64,000 nt of DNA from Natrononativus amylolyticus (GTDB lineage: Archaea > Halobacteriota > Halobacteria > Halobacteriales > Natrialbaceae): assembly GCF_024362525.1 (NCBI RefSeq), contig NZ_CP101458.1:558001-622000 (forward strand), read 5' to 3'. Shown here in pieces: positions 17,144-25,751 of the stretch; position 1 is the first letter of the stretch, and the number at the start of each line of letters is the position of its first letter. The notes beneath the pieces are model-generated. The model saw nothing but the letters and a program-made list of their open reading frames with translations, had not been told where the DNA came from and ran no database searches. A program made the position numbers and the translations under genes.

Positions 17144-17707
17144 ATGAGCAAGGAAGGTGTCGTTTTCGAAACAGAACGGGCCGCGCCGACCCTCGACGAG
17201 GTCGAACGCGAGGCACTCGAGGCTTCGGGAGTCGATCCGGCGGCAGTCTCGGAAAAGCGCTGCTCCTACCGGGCGCTGCTCGATGCGGGTGTCGACGAAA
17301 CCGCCGCCGACGCGCTCCGGCGGCGGTTCTCGCTCCCGTGGTCGTTCGAGACGGACGGCGACTTGGACCGCCGGTCGGCGGAGGTCCGCGGGCTCGGCGA
17401 GGCCGAGCGGGCGTGGGTCGCCGCGAGCGCCGACGAGGACTGGCAGGCGTTCGAGGCCGCCCGTCCAGGGGCGGTCGGTGAAGCCGACAGATCGGACGGC
17501 GACTGCGAGCGCCCGTACCCTCGGCCGACGCCGGTGACGGCCGTCACCGGTGTCAGCCCCGAGAACGCGAGACGGCTCGCCGACGCCGGAATCGTCTCCG
17601 CGGAGCGACTGGCGACGATCCGGGCGGGGGAAGTCGCACGGCTGCTCGAGTTGAACGTGCTTCACGTCCGCACCTGGCGACACAACGCGCGCGAACTCGT
17701 CGCCTGA
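17144..17707 (+). CDS. Conserved haloarchaeal protein with helix-hairpin-helix-like C-terminus
   Basis: 187 residues, acidic and soluble. The C-terminal ~60 residues (PVTAVTGVSPENARRLADAG...VARLLELNVLHVRTWRHNA) resemble the HhH/Rad51-N-like fold that contacts DNA. The N-terminal half is a repeat-poor helical region with LDEVEREALEASGVD and LDAGVDETAADALRRRFSLPW, two similar mini-helical units. The ATG at 17144 is chosen over earlier in-frame codons lying in the upstream promoter region. I do not know a function; DNA binding is inference from the HhH resemblance. Confidence 0.7.
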   Translation: MSKEGVVFETERAAPTLDEVEREALEASGVDPAAVSEKRCSYRALLDAGVDETAADALRRRFSLPWSFETDGDLDRRSAEVRGLGEAERAWVAASADEDWQAFEAARPGAVGEADRSDGDCERPYPRPTPVTAVTGVSPENARRLADAGIVSAERLATIRAGEVARLLELNVLHVRTWRHNARELVA

Positions 17708-17793
17708 CGTCCTCGAGCGCCGCTAACAGCGACCGCAACCGACTGTCCTTCATCTCGCGTCGGACTCGTCGAGGGTCGGCCGAGAGAGGACGC

Positions 17794-19578
17794 TCAGTAG
17801 ATGTCGAACACCTCGGGGAGAACGTCGGGCATGACGTAGACGAACAGCAGCGTCCAGATGCCAACCAGAACCGCGTAGTAGAACAGCGGAATCAGGTTCA
17901 ACCGGATCACGCGCCCCTCCTGGCCGACGAGGCCGACGGTCGCCAGCGCCGCGACGACGTTGTGGATGGCGACCAGGTTCCCGATCGCACCGCCGGTCGC
18001 CTGGGCGCCGACGACGATCTGGCTCGGCAGCTCGAGTTCGTGGGCGGCGGTGAACTGGAAGCCGCCGAAGGTGATGTTCGAGACGGTGTTCGAGCCGACC
18101 ATGACGGCGGCGAGCGCGCCGATCGAGGCTGCGAGGGCCGGATAGATCGGCCCGGTCGCGTTCGCGGTTGCGATCGCGAGCAACTCGATCATACTGGCGG
18201 GGCTGTCGTTGATCACCGCGTACTCGGGTGCGCCGGGCGCGCCGCCGGACTGGATCATCACTTGGACCATCGCGATGACGAAGATCAGCGCGATGAACGG
18301 CGAGACGAGTTTCTCGCCGGCCTCGTACCAGGCGGCTTTGACCTCGTCGCCGTCCAGTCCGAAGATGGCAATCGCGATGATCGCGCTCACGATCAGCCAG
18401 AAGCCGGGAACGTTCATCCACGCGATGTCCGCACCGAGCGCCTCGTACCCGAGGATCGGATCCCACAGGATGACGATCCCGAGGCTCACGTCCCCGATCT
18501 GGACGCCGACGTCGGGGTCGGTGAGGAACTCGGAGATCGGATCGATCACGCGCGTGATCACGAGCAAGACGATCAGGATAATGTACGGCGACCACGCCTT
18601 CAACAGGGACATCTGGGGCCCGTCTGTCGCACCGTCCGCCGCGTTGACGCCGTCCGAACCGGGTTCTATCGTTCCGACCCAGTGGTCGGGCCACTCCTCT
18701 CGCGGCGGGAAGTCCCACTCGTCGTCGGGGAGGAGATAGCCGGCCTGGAGCACCGCGACGGTGATCGCGCCGCCGACCATCGATCCGATGAGCGCGGGGA
18801 ACTCGGCCGTGATGAACCACGCCGAAATCCAGTAGGGAACCGCGAACGCGACGCCGGCGAACAGACACAACGGCGCGACCTCGAGTGCGGGTCTGATCGA
18901 GCGCTCCTCGCGCGGCCCGAAGAAGTAGACGACCATTCCGACGGCGAACAGCGGCATCACGAAGCCCGACAGGGCGTGGTAGGTCGCGGCCCACGCGGCG
19001 ACGTTCTGGGAGTACTCGACGACGGTCATTCCGCCGTCGGCCTCGATCGCACCCTCGTAAACTTCCAGCGGCGTTTCGATCCCGACGATGATCGGCGTGC
19101 CGACCGCGCCGTAGGTGACGGCGATGATGTGGCCGATCAGCGCCGCGATCACGGCGGCCAGCGCGGGGAACCCGAGCGCGAGCAACAGCGGCGCGACGAC
19201 CGCCGCCGGCGTCCCGAAGCCCGCGGCGCCCTCGATGAACGTCGCGAGGAAGAACGCGAGCAGGACGATCTGGACCCGTCGATCGTCCGAGACGGCGGCG
19301 AACCCCTGGTTGATGCGGTCGAACGCACCGGCCTGCATCAGCGTGTACAGCAGGACCAGCGCGCCGAAGACGATCCAGAGGATCTCGAGCGCCGTCATCA
19401 CGCCGACGATCGACGACCCCGCGAGGTACGCCGGCGGATTGTTCCACACGACGAAGCCGACGACGAGCGCCACGATCCACGCGAGCGGCATCGCTCGCGT
19501 CGCCGGCCACAGCAGTCCGACCAGCAGAATCGCGACGACCGCCAGCGGCAGCGCGGCGGCGATCAGTTCGAATATCAT
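17794..19578 (-). CDS. lctP: L-lactate permease (LctP family)
   Basis: 594 residues, about 12-14 membrane helices along the whole length. Diagnostic stretches are FFLATFIEGAAGFGTPAAVV near residue 115, GAVGTPIIVG near 160, and MVGSNTVSNITFGGFQ near 500. A proton-coupled lactate/glycolate uptake protein. A soluble loop with WDFPPREEWPDHWVG lies around 290. Upstream, minus-strand TTTATTATAATT at about 19682-19693 is a possible promoter, giving a leader of roughly 80 bases. It sits beside aldolase and FBPase genes, fitting growth on lactate via gluconeogenesis. The name follows the family; actual substrate unproven. Confidence 0.9.
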   Translation of the reverse strand: MIFELIAAALPLAVVAILLVGLLWPATRAMPLAWIVALVVGFVVWNNPPAYLAGSSIVGVMTALEILWIVFGALVLLYTLMQAGAFDRINQGFAAVSDDRRVQIVLLAFFLATFIEGAAGFGTPAAVVAPLLLALGFPALAAVIAALIGHIIAVTYGAVGTPIIVGIETPLEVYEGAIEADGGMTVVEYSQNVAAWAATYHALSGFVMPLFAVGMVVYFFGPREERSIRPALEVAPLCLFAGVAFAVPYWISAWFITAEFPALIGSMVGGAITVAVLQAGYLLPDDEWDFPPREEWPDHWVGTIEPGSDGVNAADGATDGPQMSLLKAWSPYIILIVLLVITRVIDPISEFLTDPDVGVQIGDVSLGIVILWDPILGYEALGADIAWMNVPGFWLIVSAIIAIAIFGLDGDEVKAAWYEAGEKLVSPFIALIFVIAMVQVMIQSGGAPGAPEYAVINDSPASMIELLAIATANATGPIYPALAASIGALAAVMVGSNTVSNITFGGFQFTAAHELELPSQIVVGAQATGGAIGNLVAIHNVVAALATVGLVGQEGRVIRLNLIPLFYYAVLVGIWTLLFVYVMPDVLPEVFDIY

Positions 19579-19847
19579 CGTTCGACGCCTCCGTCGATGG
19601 TTCGCAGTACCCGGTGCGGATCGTTCGAAACGCCCCGCGTGTCTCTCTCTGTCATCTGTCTCGCAGTGTATTTCGCGGTAATTATAATAAATAATGGCGT
19701 CTGTTCACACACCACGTAGCCCGTCGGCCTCGGCCTGCCCGCCCGTCGAGGCCGTGTCCTCGAGCGCCGGCCCCCGATCGCGCTCCCCGGTGCGCTCGAG
19801 GTTTACTACTGGGCGAAGTATATTTCACCCGAGAGGACCATCAAAGA

Positions 19848-19854
19848 TTTATAG
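19848..19854 (+). promoter_or_regulatory. TATA box of the aldolase/FBPase operon
   Basis: GATTTATAG is centred about 27 bases before the ATG at 19878, so the transcript is probably leaderless. A second AT-rich element (AGTATATTT) lies about 30 bases further upstream. The ~300 bases between lctP and the aldolase hold only these promoters as far as I can see. Confidence 0.55.
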
Positions 19855-19877
19855 CGCCCTGTTGGACCATCTACCGG

Positions 19878-20663
19878 ATGATTCCGATCGACGATTCACC
19901 GATCGTTCGCGACGGGAAGTCACTGATTCTGGCGATGGACCACGGGTTAGAGCACGGGCCGGTCGACTTCGAGGAGGTCCCCGAGAAGCTCGATCCGTCG
20001 ACGGTGTTCGAGACGGCGACTCACCCCGCCGTCACCGCGATGGCCGTCCAGAAGGGGATCGCCGAGGGCTACTACCCGAGCTACGAGGACGACGTCAACC
20101 TCCTGTTGAAGGTAAACGGCACCTCGAACCTCTGGATGGGCGAGTACGACTCCGCCGTGAACTGCTCAGTCGACTACGCAGCGGAGATCGGCGCCGACGC
20201 CGTCGGCTTCACCCTCTACGGCGGTTCGAACCACGAGGTCGAGATGGCAGAGGAGTTCCGCGACGTCCAGGAGGACGCTCGCAGACACGACCTCCCCGTC
20301 GTCATGTGGTCGTACCCGCGCGGGCAGGGGCTGAAAAACGACACCAAACCGGACGTCATCTCCTATGCGACCCGACTCGGTCTCGAACTCGGCGCCGACA
20401 TCGCGAAGGTGAAGTACCCCGGCAGCCCCGAAGCGATGGAACACGCCTGCAAGGCCGCCGCCGGAATGAAAGTCGTCATGAGCGGCGGCTCGAAGACCTC
20501 CGACTACGAGTTCCTCTCGACGGTCGAGGCCGCCATGAACGCCGGTGCGAAGGGGCTGGCAGTCGGACGCAACGTCTGGCAGCGCGAGGATCCCACCCGA
20601 ATCCTCGACGCCCTCGAGAAGGTCATCTACGAGGGCGAAACCGCCGACGCCGCCCTCGAGTGA
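19878..20663 (+). CDS. Class I fructose-1,6-bisphosphate aldolase (archaeal DhnA type)
   Basis: 261-residue TIM-barrel aldolase that interconverts fructose 1,6-bisphosphate with glyceraldehyde 3-phosphate and dihydroxyacetone phosphate through a Schiff base. The Schiff-base lysine is Lys177 in DIAKVKYPG, and Tyr146 in WSYPRGQG is the proton donor, the same positions described for Thermoproteus tenax aldolase. The phosphate-binding region is VMSGGSKTSD and AVGRNVWQ. Its TGA overlaps the ATG of the fructose bisphosphatase by one base, a tightly coupled gluconeogenic pair. Confidence 0.93.
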   Translation: MIPIDDSPIVRDGKSLILAMDHGLEHGPVDFEEVPEKLDPSTVFETATHPAVTAMAVQKGIAEGYYPSYEDDVNLLLKVNGTSNLWMGEYDSAVNCSVDYAAEIGADAVGFTLYGGSNHEVEMAEEFRDVQEDARRHDLPVVMWSYPRGQGLKNDTKPDVISYATRLGLELGADIAKVKYPGSPEAMEHACKAAAGMKVVMSGGSKTSDYEFLSTVEAAMNAGAKGLAVGRNVWQREDPTRILDALEKVIYEGETADAALE

Positions 20664-21529
20664 TGGCCGACCGTCAGCATCACGACACCGTCGAGGCGGT
20701 CGTCGAGACGATCGCCGGGTCGGCAGCGGAGATCAGGCGGGGGCTCGTCGGTCGCCGCGAAGACGCGGACGAGGAGAACCCGAGCGGCGAGACCCAGGCC
20801 GAAGCGGACGTCTGGGCCGACGAGCTACTGGCCGAGCGCCTCACGGAAATCGACGGCGTCTGCGAGTACGCCAGCGAGGAGCGACTCGAGGCGATCGACT
20901 GCGGAGACGACGGCCTCTCCGTCGCCGTCGACCCCCTCGACGGCTCGTCGAACCTCAAGTCGAACAACACGATGGGGACGGTGTTCGGAATCTACGACGA
21001 ACCGCTGCCGGCGGCCGGAACCTCGCTGGTCGCCTCGGGCTGGATCCTCTTCGGCCCGATCACGACGATGGCTCTCGCCCGCGACGGGACCGTCGAGAAG
21101 TACGAACTCGCGGGCGAGGAGCGCACTCTCGTCGACGGCGACGTCACCCTCCCCGAGGAGCCGCTCGTCTACGGCTTCGGCGGCCGCGTCCCCCACTGGT
21201 CCGCCGAGTTCGAGTCGTACGTTCGCGAGATTGAGTCTGACCCGAGCCACAAGCTCCGCTACGGCGGCGCGATGATCGGCGACGTCAACCAGGTGCTCAC
21301 CTACGGCGGAATCTTCGCCTACCCCGCCCTCGAGGACGCCCCCCGTGGAAAACTCCGCTTGCAGTTCGAGGGGAACCCGATCGCACACCTCGTCGAGACG
21401 GCGGGCGGACGCTCCTCGGACGGCAGCCGCTCGATCCTCGAGGTCGAACCCGACGACCTCCACGACCGGGTTCCGGTCCACGTCGGCAACGCCGAACTGA
21501 TCGGCCGCCTCGAGTCGGCGCTCGTGTAG
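20663..21529 (+). CDS. fbp: Class 1 fructose-1,6-bisphosphatase
   Basis: 288 residues, hydrolysing fructose 1,6-bisphosphate to fructose 6-phosphate. The lithium-sensitive phosphatase signature DPLDGSSN is at 90-97, preceded by the metal-binding Glu72/Glu73 pair (SEER). LRYGGAMIGDVNQVLTYGG and KLRLQFEGNPIAHLVETAGG are the sugar-binding and second metal regions of FBPases, which separates it from inositol monophosphatases. The ATG overlaps the aldolase stop (TGATG); an open upstream frame is spurious. Gluconeogenic partner of the preceding gene. Confidence 0.92.
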   Translation: MADRQHHDTVEAVVETIAGSAAEIRRGLVGRREDADEENPSGETQAEADVWADELLAERLTEIDGVCEYASEERLEAIDCGDDGLSVAVDPLDGSSNLKSNNTMGTVFGIYDEPLPAAGTSLVASGWILFGPITTMALARDGTVEKYELAGEERTLVDGDVTLPEEPLVYGFGGRVPHWSAEFESYVREIESDPSHKLRYGGAMIGDVNQVLTYGGIFAYPALEDAPRGKLRLQFEGNPIAHLVETAGGRSSDGSRSILEVEPDDLHDRVPVHVGNAELIGRLESALV

Positions 21530-21534
21530 TCGGC

Positions 21535-21777
21535 TCAGTTCGAATCCGTGCGCCGTCGACTGTCGAACCAGTCGGCGGTCGCCTGAACGTAGAGGACCGC
21601 GCCGGCGAGCAAGAGCGCGTAGAACACCCATCGGGGCCAGCCGGTCGTGAGAAAGAGGAGCGCCAGGAACACGACCCACAGGGCGAGTATGAGCAGGTCC
21701 GCGAGGACGCGCGTTCCGGCGAACGTTACCGCTTTGAGCCCGTTTTGCAGCCGGGATCGGGTCGAGTCGGGTGTCAT
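21535..21777 (-). CDS. Small membrane protein, hypothetical
   Basis: 80 residues with two transmembrane helices (ADLLILALWVVFLALLFLT and VFYALLLAGAVLYVQA) flanked by a basic N-terminus and an Arg/Asp C-terminal tail. It converges with fbp (five bases between stops). ATG at 21777. The family is widespread in haloarchaea in my recollection, with no assigned function. Confidence 0.65.
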   Translation of the reverse strand: MTPDSTRSRLQNGLKAVTFAGTRVLADLLILALWVVFLALLFLTTGWPRWVFYALLLAGAVLYVQATADWFDSRRRTDSN

Positions 21778-21797
21778 GGATTCGGAGTCTGGTTTCC

Positions 21798-22961
21798 TCA
21801 GAAGTGGTAGCCGTGTCGTTCCGTCAGGTGATACGCCGAGACGCCCCAGACGTAGCTCTGACCGGGCCACCAGGTCCGTGCGTTGTTGAAGCCGGCGATC
21901 AGCACGCCGTCGTCGGGCGCTTCGGGATCGGGGTGGTAGCTCACCGATCCGCTGTCGCCGTCGGTCAGGTCTGACTCGTCTCCCCACCGGATCTGTCCTC
22001 GCCGGCAGACGTCGCTTGTCACGCACGTAACCGCGTCGATCCCCTGGATCTTGCCGGTGGTGTGGCCGGTGAGCGCCCCGACTTTCTCGAGGGGGCGGTC
22101 TCGAGCGACCAGATCAGCCAGGCCAAACCGGGTGAACTGTCCGTGAACGTCGATCGGTGACGGTGCCGCGATCCGGCTGTCCGGCCAGAAGTTTCCGGCG
22201 GGTTCGACCGCGACGACGTCTTCGACCGGGTACTCCGAGTGAACCGAGCCGAGTTCGATCACGCCGTCCCGGTTGGTCGGCAGGTTCAACACGCGACTCT
22301 CGATGTCGCCGTGGAACGCGTGTTCTGCGGTCGGGAAAAACGGCAGATCGGAGTCGGGATGGTACAGCGCCGGCCCCAGCGTCGCCACGCTGGTTTCGGT
22401 CTCACAGCCGACGCCGCCGGGGACGCGGTCGTTTTCGACTCGATCGAGAAACCGCGGCTGGGCTGCGTTCGGGTCATCTTCCAGGCTCTCGACGTCGTCG
22501 ATCGCCTGGACGCTGAGGCTGATCCCGTCGACGAGGTCCTCGAGGGCGTTCCGTATCGTCGTCGGGTTGGCCGACACCTCGACGGTGAGTTCGGCGGTTC
22601 CGTCCCGGTACGAGCCGGGAACGACGGCGCTTCCGAGATAGCCGGCGATTTCAGAGCGCGCGAGTCGCTCGTTGAGTTCGAACGCCTTCATAACGCTGGC
22701 ATACCAGTCGGCAGGAACGGCCTGCGTCCGTTCTTCGACGTGCCACGGGTCGTCGGGGTCGTGAACCAGCGCGGTGGCGACGGGGACCTCGCCGTCGTCG
22801 ACCGAGAGGAAGTCTTCGACGCCGAGGAGCTGTGCCATCCCGATGGCGTAGCCGGCACTGGCGAGCGTGCGAACGAAGTCGCGTCGACTCATGTCGGCGT
22901 GGACCCGGTCGCGAACCGAAGAGAGTCCACGAGCGAGTCGCTCCGTGGCGTCGGATGACAT
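21798..22961 (-). CDS. Tat-exported trypsin-like (S1 fold) serine protease-like protein
   Basis: 387 residues. A twin-arginine motif SRRDFVRTLASAGYAIGMAQ begins at residue 25, unusually far from the start. The C-terminal half shows a plausible chymotrypsin-type triad: His214 in FPTAEHAF, Asp248 in YPVEDVVAVE, and Ser337 in TDGDSGSVSYH. The spacing and the GALTGHTTGKI strand resemble streptogrisin/alpha-lytic-type proteases; Cys186, Cys313 and Cys319 could form a disulfide. The ~160-residue region after the signal could be a propeptide. No lipobox. The protease call rests on motifs only; annotation pipelines probably leave it hypothetical. Confidence 0.6.
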   Translation of the reverse strand: MSSDATERLARGLSSVRDRVHADMSRRDFVRTLASAGYAIGMAQLLGVEDFLSVDDGEVPVATALVHDPDDPWHVEERTQAVPADWYASVMKAFELNERLARSEIAGYLGSAVVPGSYRDGTAELTVEVSANPTTIRNALEDLVDGISLSVQAIDDVESLEDDPNAAQPRFLDRVENDRVPGGVGCETETSVATLGPALYHPDSDLPFFPTAEHAFHGDIESRVLNLPTNRDGVIELGSVHSEYPVEDVVAVEPAGNFWPDSRIAAPSPIDVHGQFTRFGLADLVARDRPLEKVGALTGHTTGKIQGIDAVTCVTSDVCRRGQIRWGDESDLTDGDSGSVSYHPDPEAPDDGVLIAGFNNARTWWPGQSYVWGVSAYHLTERHGYHF

Positions 22962-23456
22962 TACGGTCGAGAGAGGCTGCTGTCGATACGGTGTTTAGCT
23001 GGCTACATTGCTATTCGTCTCGTACAGTAGCATATCATCGCCTACAGGGGGGTACCATGGTACCATTAAAGGCGGTTCTGCCTGCAATCTCCGCCCGGCG
23101 CTGCGTTCGGCCGTGATCGACGTTAGATAGACGGGCGAACCGTTCCGACTTAATGACTGTACGGGTTAACGCGAGCGTTCGTCATCCATGCGAACAGAGT
23201 GACGGTCGTCTCCGTGCTGGTGACCACGGAGGCAGACGACAGCGCCCAATTTCGGTTCCCGCCGCGGGTACGCGCTGTCCTCCTCATCGCTGCCGGTACA
23301 GGCAACGTGCGACCTCGGTGGATCGGACGCGGCGGGACTCCCCTTTCGTCGACTCGTGCCCTCCCCTCGAGACCCCGACGGGTGTCGAGGATTTCATCCC
23401 TCACGCCCCCGCCGCAAAGGGAAAACGGTTTTTGGACCCCCCTCGCAGAATTTGCC
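22962..23456. other. 495-base intergenic region, no convincing gene
   Basis: It lies between the divergent protease-like gene and the carboxylase. I find only short frames with out-of-context composition. It contains a perfect 14-bp palindrome at 23051-23064, followed by CATTAAAGG. The carboxylase frame is open through the last ~260 bases, but the encoded residues do not look like protein. Confidence 0.5.
23051..23064. promoter_or_regulatory. Perfect 14-bp palindrome GGTACCATGGTACC
   Basis: Self-complementary over 14 bases, about 90 bases upstream of the protease-like gene's start and about 400 before the carboxylase. Could be an operator; no partner is identified. A looser relative (GTAACCATGATAC) occurs at about 30547-30559 upstream of the second glutamate dehydrogenase. 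Confidence 0.35.
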
Positions 23457-25196
23457 ATGAAAGTTCGTATCGCGGCGGGAGCCTCGGACGAGGAGGCGTC
23501 GGCCATCGCGGCGGCACTGGCCGAACACGTCGGCGACGACGTCGAAGTGTACGTCGGCCAGAACGACGAACCGGTCGCGACCCACGAGGCACTCGAGAGC
23601 CAGGGGACGAGCGCCGCGGAAGCGGAGACGCCCCCGGACGCCGACGACGATCTCGGGCCGACCGAGCGCGAGGCGCAGCTGTGGGCCGAAATCGAGGAGA
23701 TCCTCGAAGGAGGCCCGGAGAAGTACAAGGAGCGCCTCTCCGAGCAGGGGAAACTGTTCGTCCGCGATCGGCTGGACCTCTGGTTCGGCGAGGACGGTCT
23801 GCTGTTCGAGGACGGCAAGTTCGCGAACTTCGACGCCGAGGGACGGCTCCCCGGCGACGGACTGCTGACCGGCGCCGCCGAGTTCGAGGGGCGCGACCTC
23901 CACTTCATGGCCAACGACTTCACCGTGAAGGCGGGCTCGATGGCCGAGCGCGGCGTCGAGAAGTTCCTCCGGATGCAACAGCGCGCGCTCAAGTCAGGCC
24001 AGCCGGTGTTGTACCTGATGGACTCCTCGGGCGGCCGGATCGACCAGCAGACCGGCTTCTTCGCCAACCGCGAGGGGATCGGCAAGTACTACTACAACCA
24101 CTCGATGCTCTCCGGGCGCGTCCCCCAGATCTGCGTCCTCTACGGGCCGTGTATCGCGGGGGCGGCCTACACGCCCGTCTTCGCGGACTTCACGATCATG
24201 GTCGAGGGGATGTCGGCGATGGCGATCGCCTCCCCCCGGATGGTCCAGATGGTCACCGGCGAGGAGATCGACATGCAGGAGTTAGGCGGCGCACAGGTCC
24301 ACGCGCGCGAATCGGGATCGGCGGATCTCGTCGCGACCGACGAGGAACACGCCCGCGAACTCGTCGCCCAGCTGGTCACCTACCTCCCCGACAACGCCGA
24401 CGGGAAACCGCCCCGAAGCGAGCCGGCGGAGCCCGCGCGCTCGCCGGCGGGGATCGACGCGGTGGTTCCACAACACCCGAACCGCGGCTACGACATGGTC
24501 GACGTCATCGACCGGATCGTCGACGACGGCTCGTACTTCGAACTCAAACCCGACTACGGGAAGGAGATCATCACCGCATACGCCCGCATCGACGGCCGGC
24601 CGATCGGGATCGTCGCCAACCAGCCCGCCCACCGCGCGGGCGCGATCTTCCCCGACGCCGCCGAGAAGGCCGCCGAGTTCATCTGGAAGTCAGACGCGTT
24701 CAACGTCCCGCTGCTGTACCTCTGTGACACCCCCGGCTTCATGGCCGGCTCGCAGGTCGAAAAGGAGGGGATCCTCGAGAAGGGCAAGAAGTTCATCTAC
24801 GCCACCTCCTCGGCGACGGTGCCCAAACAGACCGTGGTCGTCCGGAAGGCCTACGGGGCGGGGATCTACGCGATGGGCGGCCCCGCCTACGACCCCGAGA
24901 GCATCATCGGCCTCCCCTCGGGTGAGATCGCTATCATGGGTCCGGAGGCGGCGATCAACGCGGTGTACGCCCGCCGGCTCTCGGAGATCGACGACGAGGA
25001 CGAACGCGCCGAGCGCGAGGCGGAACTCCGCGAGGAGTACCGCGAGGACATCGACATCCACCGGATGGCGAGCGAGGTCGTCGTCGACGAGATCGTGCCG
25101 CCGAGTACGCTGCGGACAGAACTCGCCAACCGCTTTGCGTTCTACGAGGACATCGAAAAGTCCCTGCCGAGCAAGAAACACGGGACGATCATCTGA
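23457..25196 (+). CDS. Acyl-CoA carboxylase carboxyltransferase (beta) subunit with epsilon-like N-terminal extension
   Basis: 579 residues. Residues ~75-579 are a biotin-dependent carboxyltransferase of the PccB/AccD type: MDSSGGRIDQQTGFF, GPCIAGAAYTPVFADF, and the C-terminal half with CDTPGFMAGSQVEKEGI and AYGAGIYAMGGPAYDPES. It moves CO2 from biotin to an acyl-CoA such as propionyl-CoA. Residues 1-40 (GASDEEASAIAAALAEHV) look like the tiny epsilon/PccX subunit that is normally separate, joined by an acidic linker. The ATG at 23457 is chosen because upstream codons are non-protein-like. No biotin carboxylase gene is nearby, so partners must be elsewhere. Confidence 0.85.
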   Translation: MKVRIAAGASDEEASAIAAALAEHVGDDVEVYVGQNDEPVATHEALESQGTSAAEAETPPDADDDLGPTEREAQLWAEIEEILEGGPEKYKERLSEQGKLFVRDRLDLWFGEDGLLFEDGKFANFDAEGRLPGDGLLTGAAEFEGRDLHFMANDFTVKAGSMAERGVEKFLRMQQRALKSGQPVLYLMDSSGGRIDQQTGFFANREGIGKYYYNHSMLSGRVPQICVLYGPCIAGAAYTPVFADFTIMVEGMSAMAIASPRMVQMVTGEEIDMQELGGAQVHARESGSADLVATDEEHARELVAQLVTYLPDNADGKPPRSEPAEPARSPAGIDAVVPQHPNRGYDMVDVIDRIVDDGSYFELKPDYGKEIITAYARIDGRPIGIVANQPAHRAGAIFPDAAEKAAEFIWKSDAFNVPLLYLCDTPGFMAGSQVEKEGILEKGKKFIYATSSATVPKQTVVVRKAYGAGIYAMGGPAYDPESIIGLPSGEIAIMGPEAAINAVYARRLSEIDDEDERAEREAELREEYREDIDIHRMASEVVVDEIVPPSTLRTELANRFAFYEDIEKSLPSKKHGTII

Positions 25197-25370
25197 GCCG
25201 TTTTCGATCCGTTAAGAACCCGTTAGCCCCGTCAGTTCGCGCCGATCGCCAGCAGTCGCCGGATCCGATCGGCCTGTTATGACGTTCTTACCGCCCCTGT
25301 CACGGCGTCTCATCGGTCCATAACAATACACCCGATCGTGGAGCCTTCGCCTACTCCCCGAGGGCGAGGG

Positions 25371-25395
25371 ACCGGTTCGACTCCGGTCGGGAGCG
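25371..25395 (+). other. tRNA 3'-end-like fragment (T arm plus acceptor strand)
   Basis: A perfect 5-bp T stem with a canonical loop (ACCGG-TTCGACT-CCGGT, 25371-25387) is followed by CGGGAGC, like a 3' acceptor strand. No matching GCTCCCG lies in the preceding ~190 bases and no anticodon arm is evident, so it is not a functional tRNA. It may be an attachment-site remnant of an integrated element, or chance. Confidence 0.35.
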
Positions 25396-25397
25396 TT

Positions 25398-25751
25398 ATG
25401 AGTTCAGACGGCGCACACTGGCGCCACCAGCTGCGGGGCACCGAGTACGAAATGGACGACCTCGAGCGCGTCCTCTGGGTCGTGGTCGCGCTCTCGCTCG
25501 TCGGCGACATCGTGACGACGTTCGTCGGCCTCAACCTCGGGCTCTCCGAGTCGAACCCGATCGCGCTCTACGCGATCGAGGGCTGGGGGCTGCTCGGAAT
25601 GCTCGCGCTGAAGGCGTTCGCCGTCGGCGTCGGCCTCTGTTGCCGGCCGCTGCTTCCCAAAGCGTACGCCCCGATCATCCCCGCGGGGCTCGCGCTGCCG
25701 TGGGTGATCGCCGTCTTCATCAACCTCTACATGATCTCGACGGTCGTCTGA
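25398..25751 (+). CDS. Three-helix membrane protein (DUF5658-like)
   Basis: 117 residues. After a hydrophilic start (RHQLRGTEYEMDD) come membrane helices VLWVVVALSLVGDIVTTFVG, GLLGMLALKAFAVGVGLCC and IIPAGLALPWVIAVFINLYM. The polar pair GDIVTT and ESNP (near residue 58) is typical of DUF5658 membrane proteins. The ATG at 25398 is preferred over a GTG 60 bases earlier because the extra codons would lie in the tRNA-like fragment. Function unknown. Its 3' end overlaps the acetyltransferase on the other strand by 25 bases. Confidence 0.65.
   Translation: MSSDGAHWRHQLRGTEYEMDDLERVLWVVVALSLVGDIVTTFVGLNLGLSESNPIALYAIEGWGLLGMLALKAFAVGVGLCCRPLLPKAYAPIIPAGLALPWVIAVFINLYMISTVV

Noticed and set aside
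16067..17683. Upstream extension of the gene starting at 16066
   Set aside because: The frame continues open but lies antisense to or through the next genes; TATA box and Tat-type N-terminus fix the start at 16066.
17962..19719. 585-codon open frame antisense to lactate permease
   Set aside because: Its residues are dominated by Asp, Arg, Gly and Glu with no motif; the permease on the other strand is certain.
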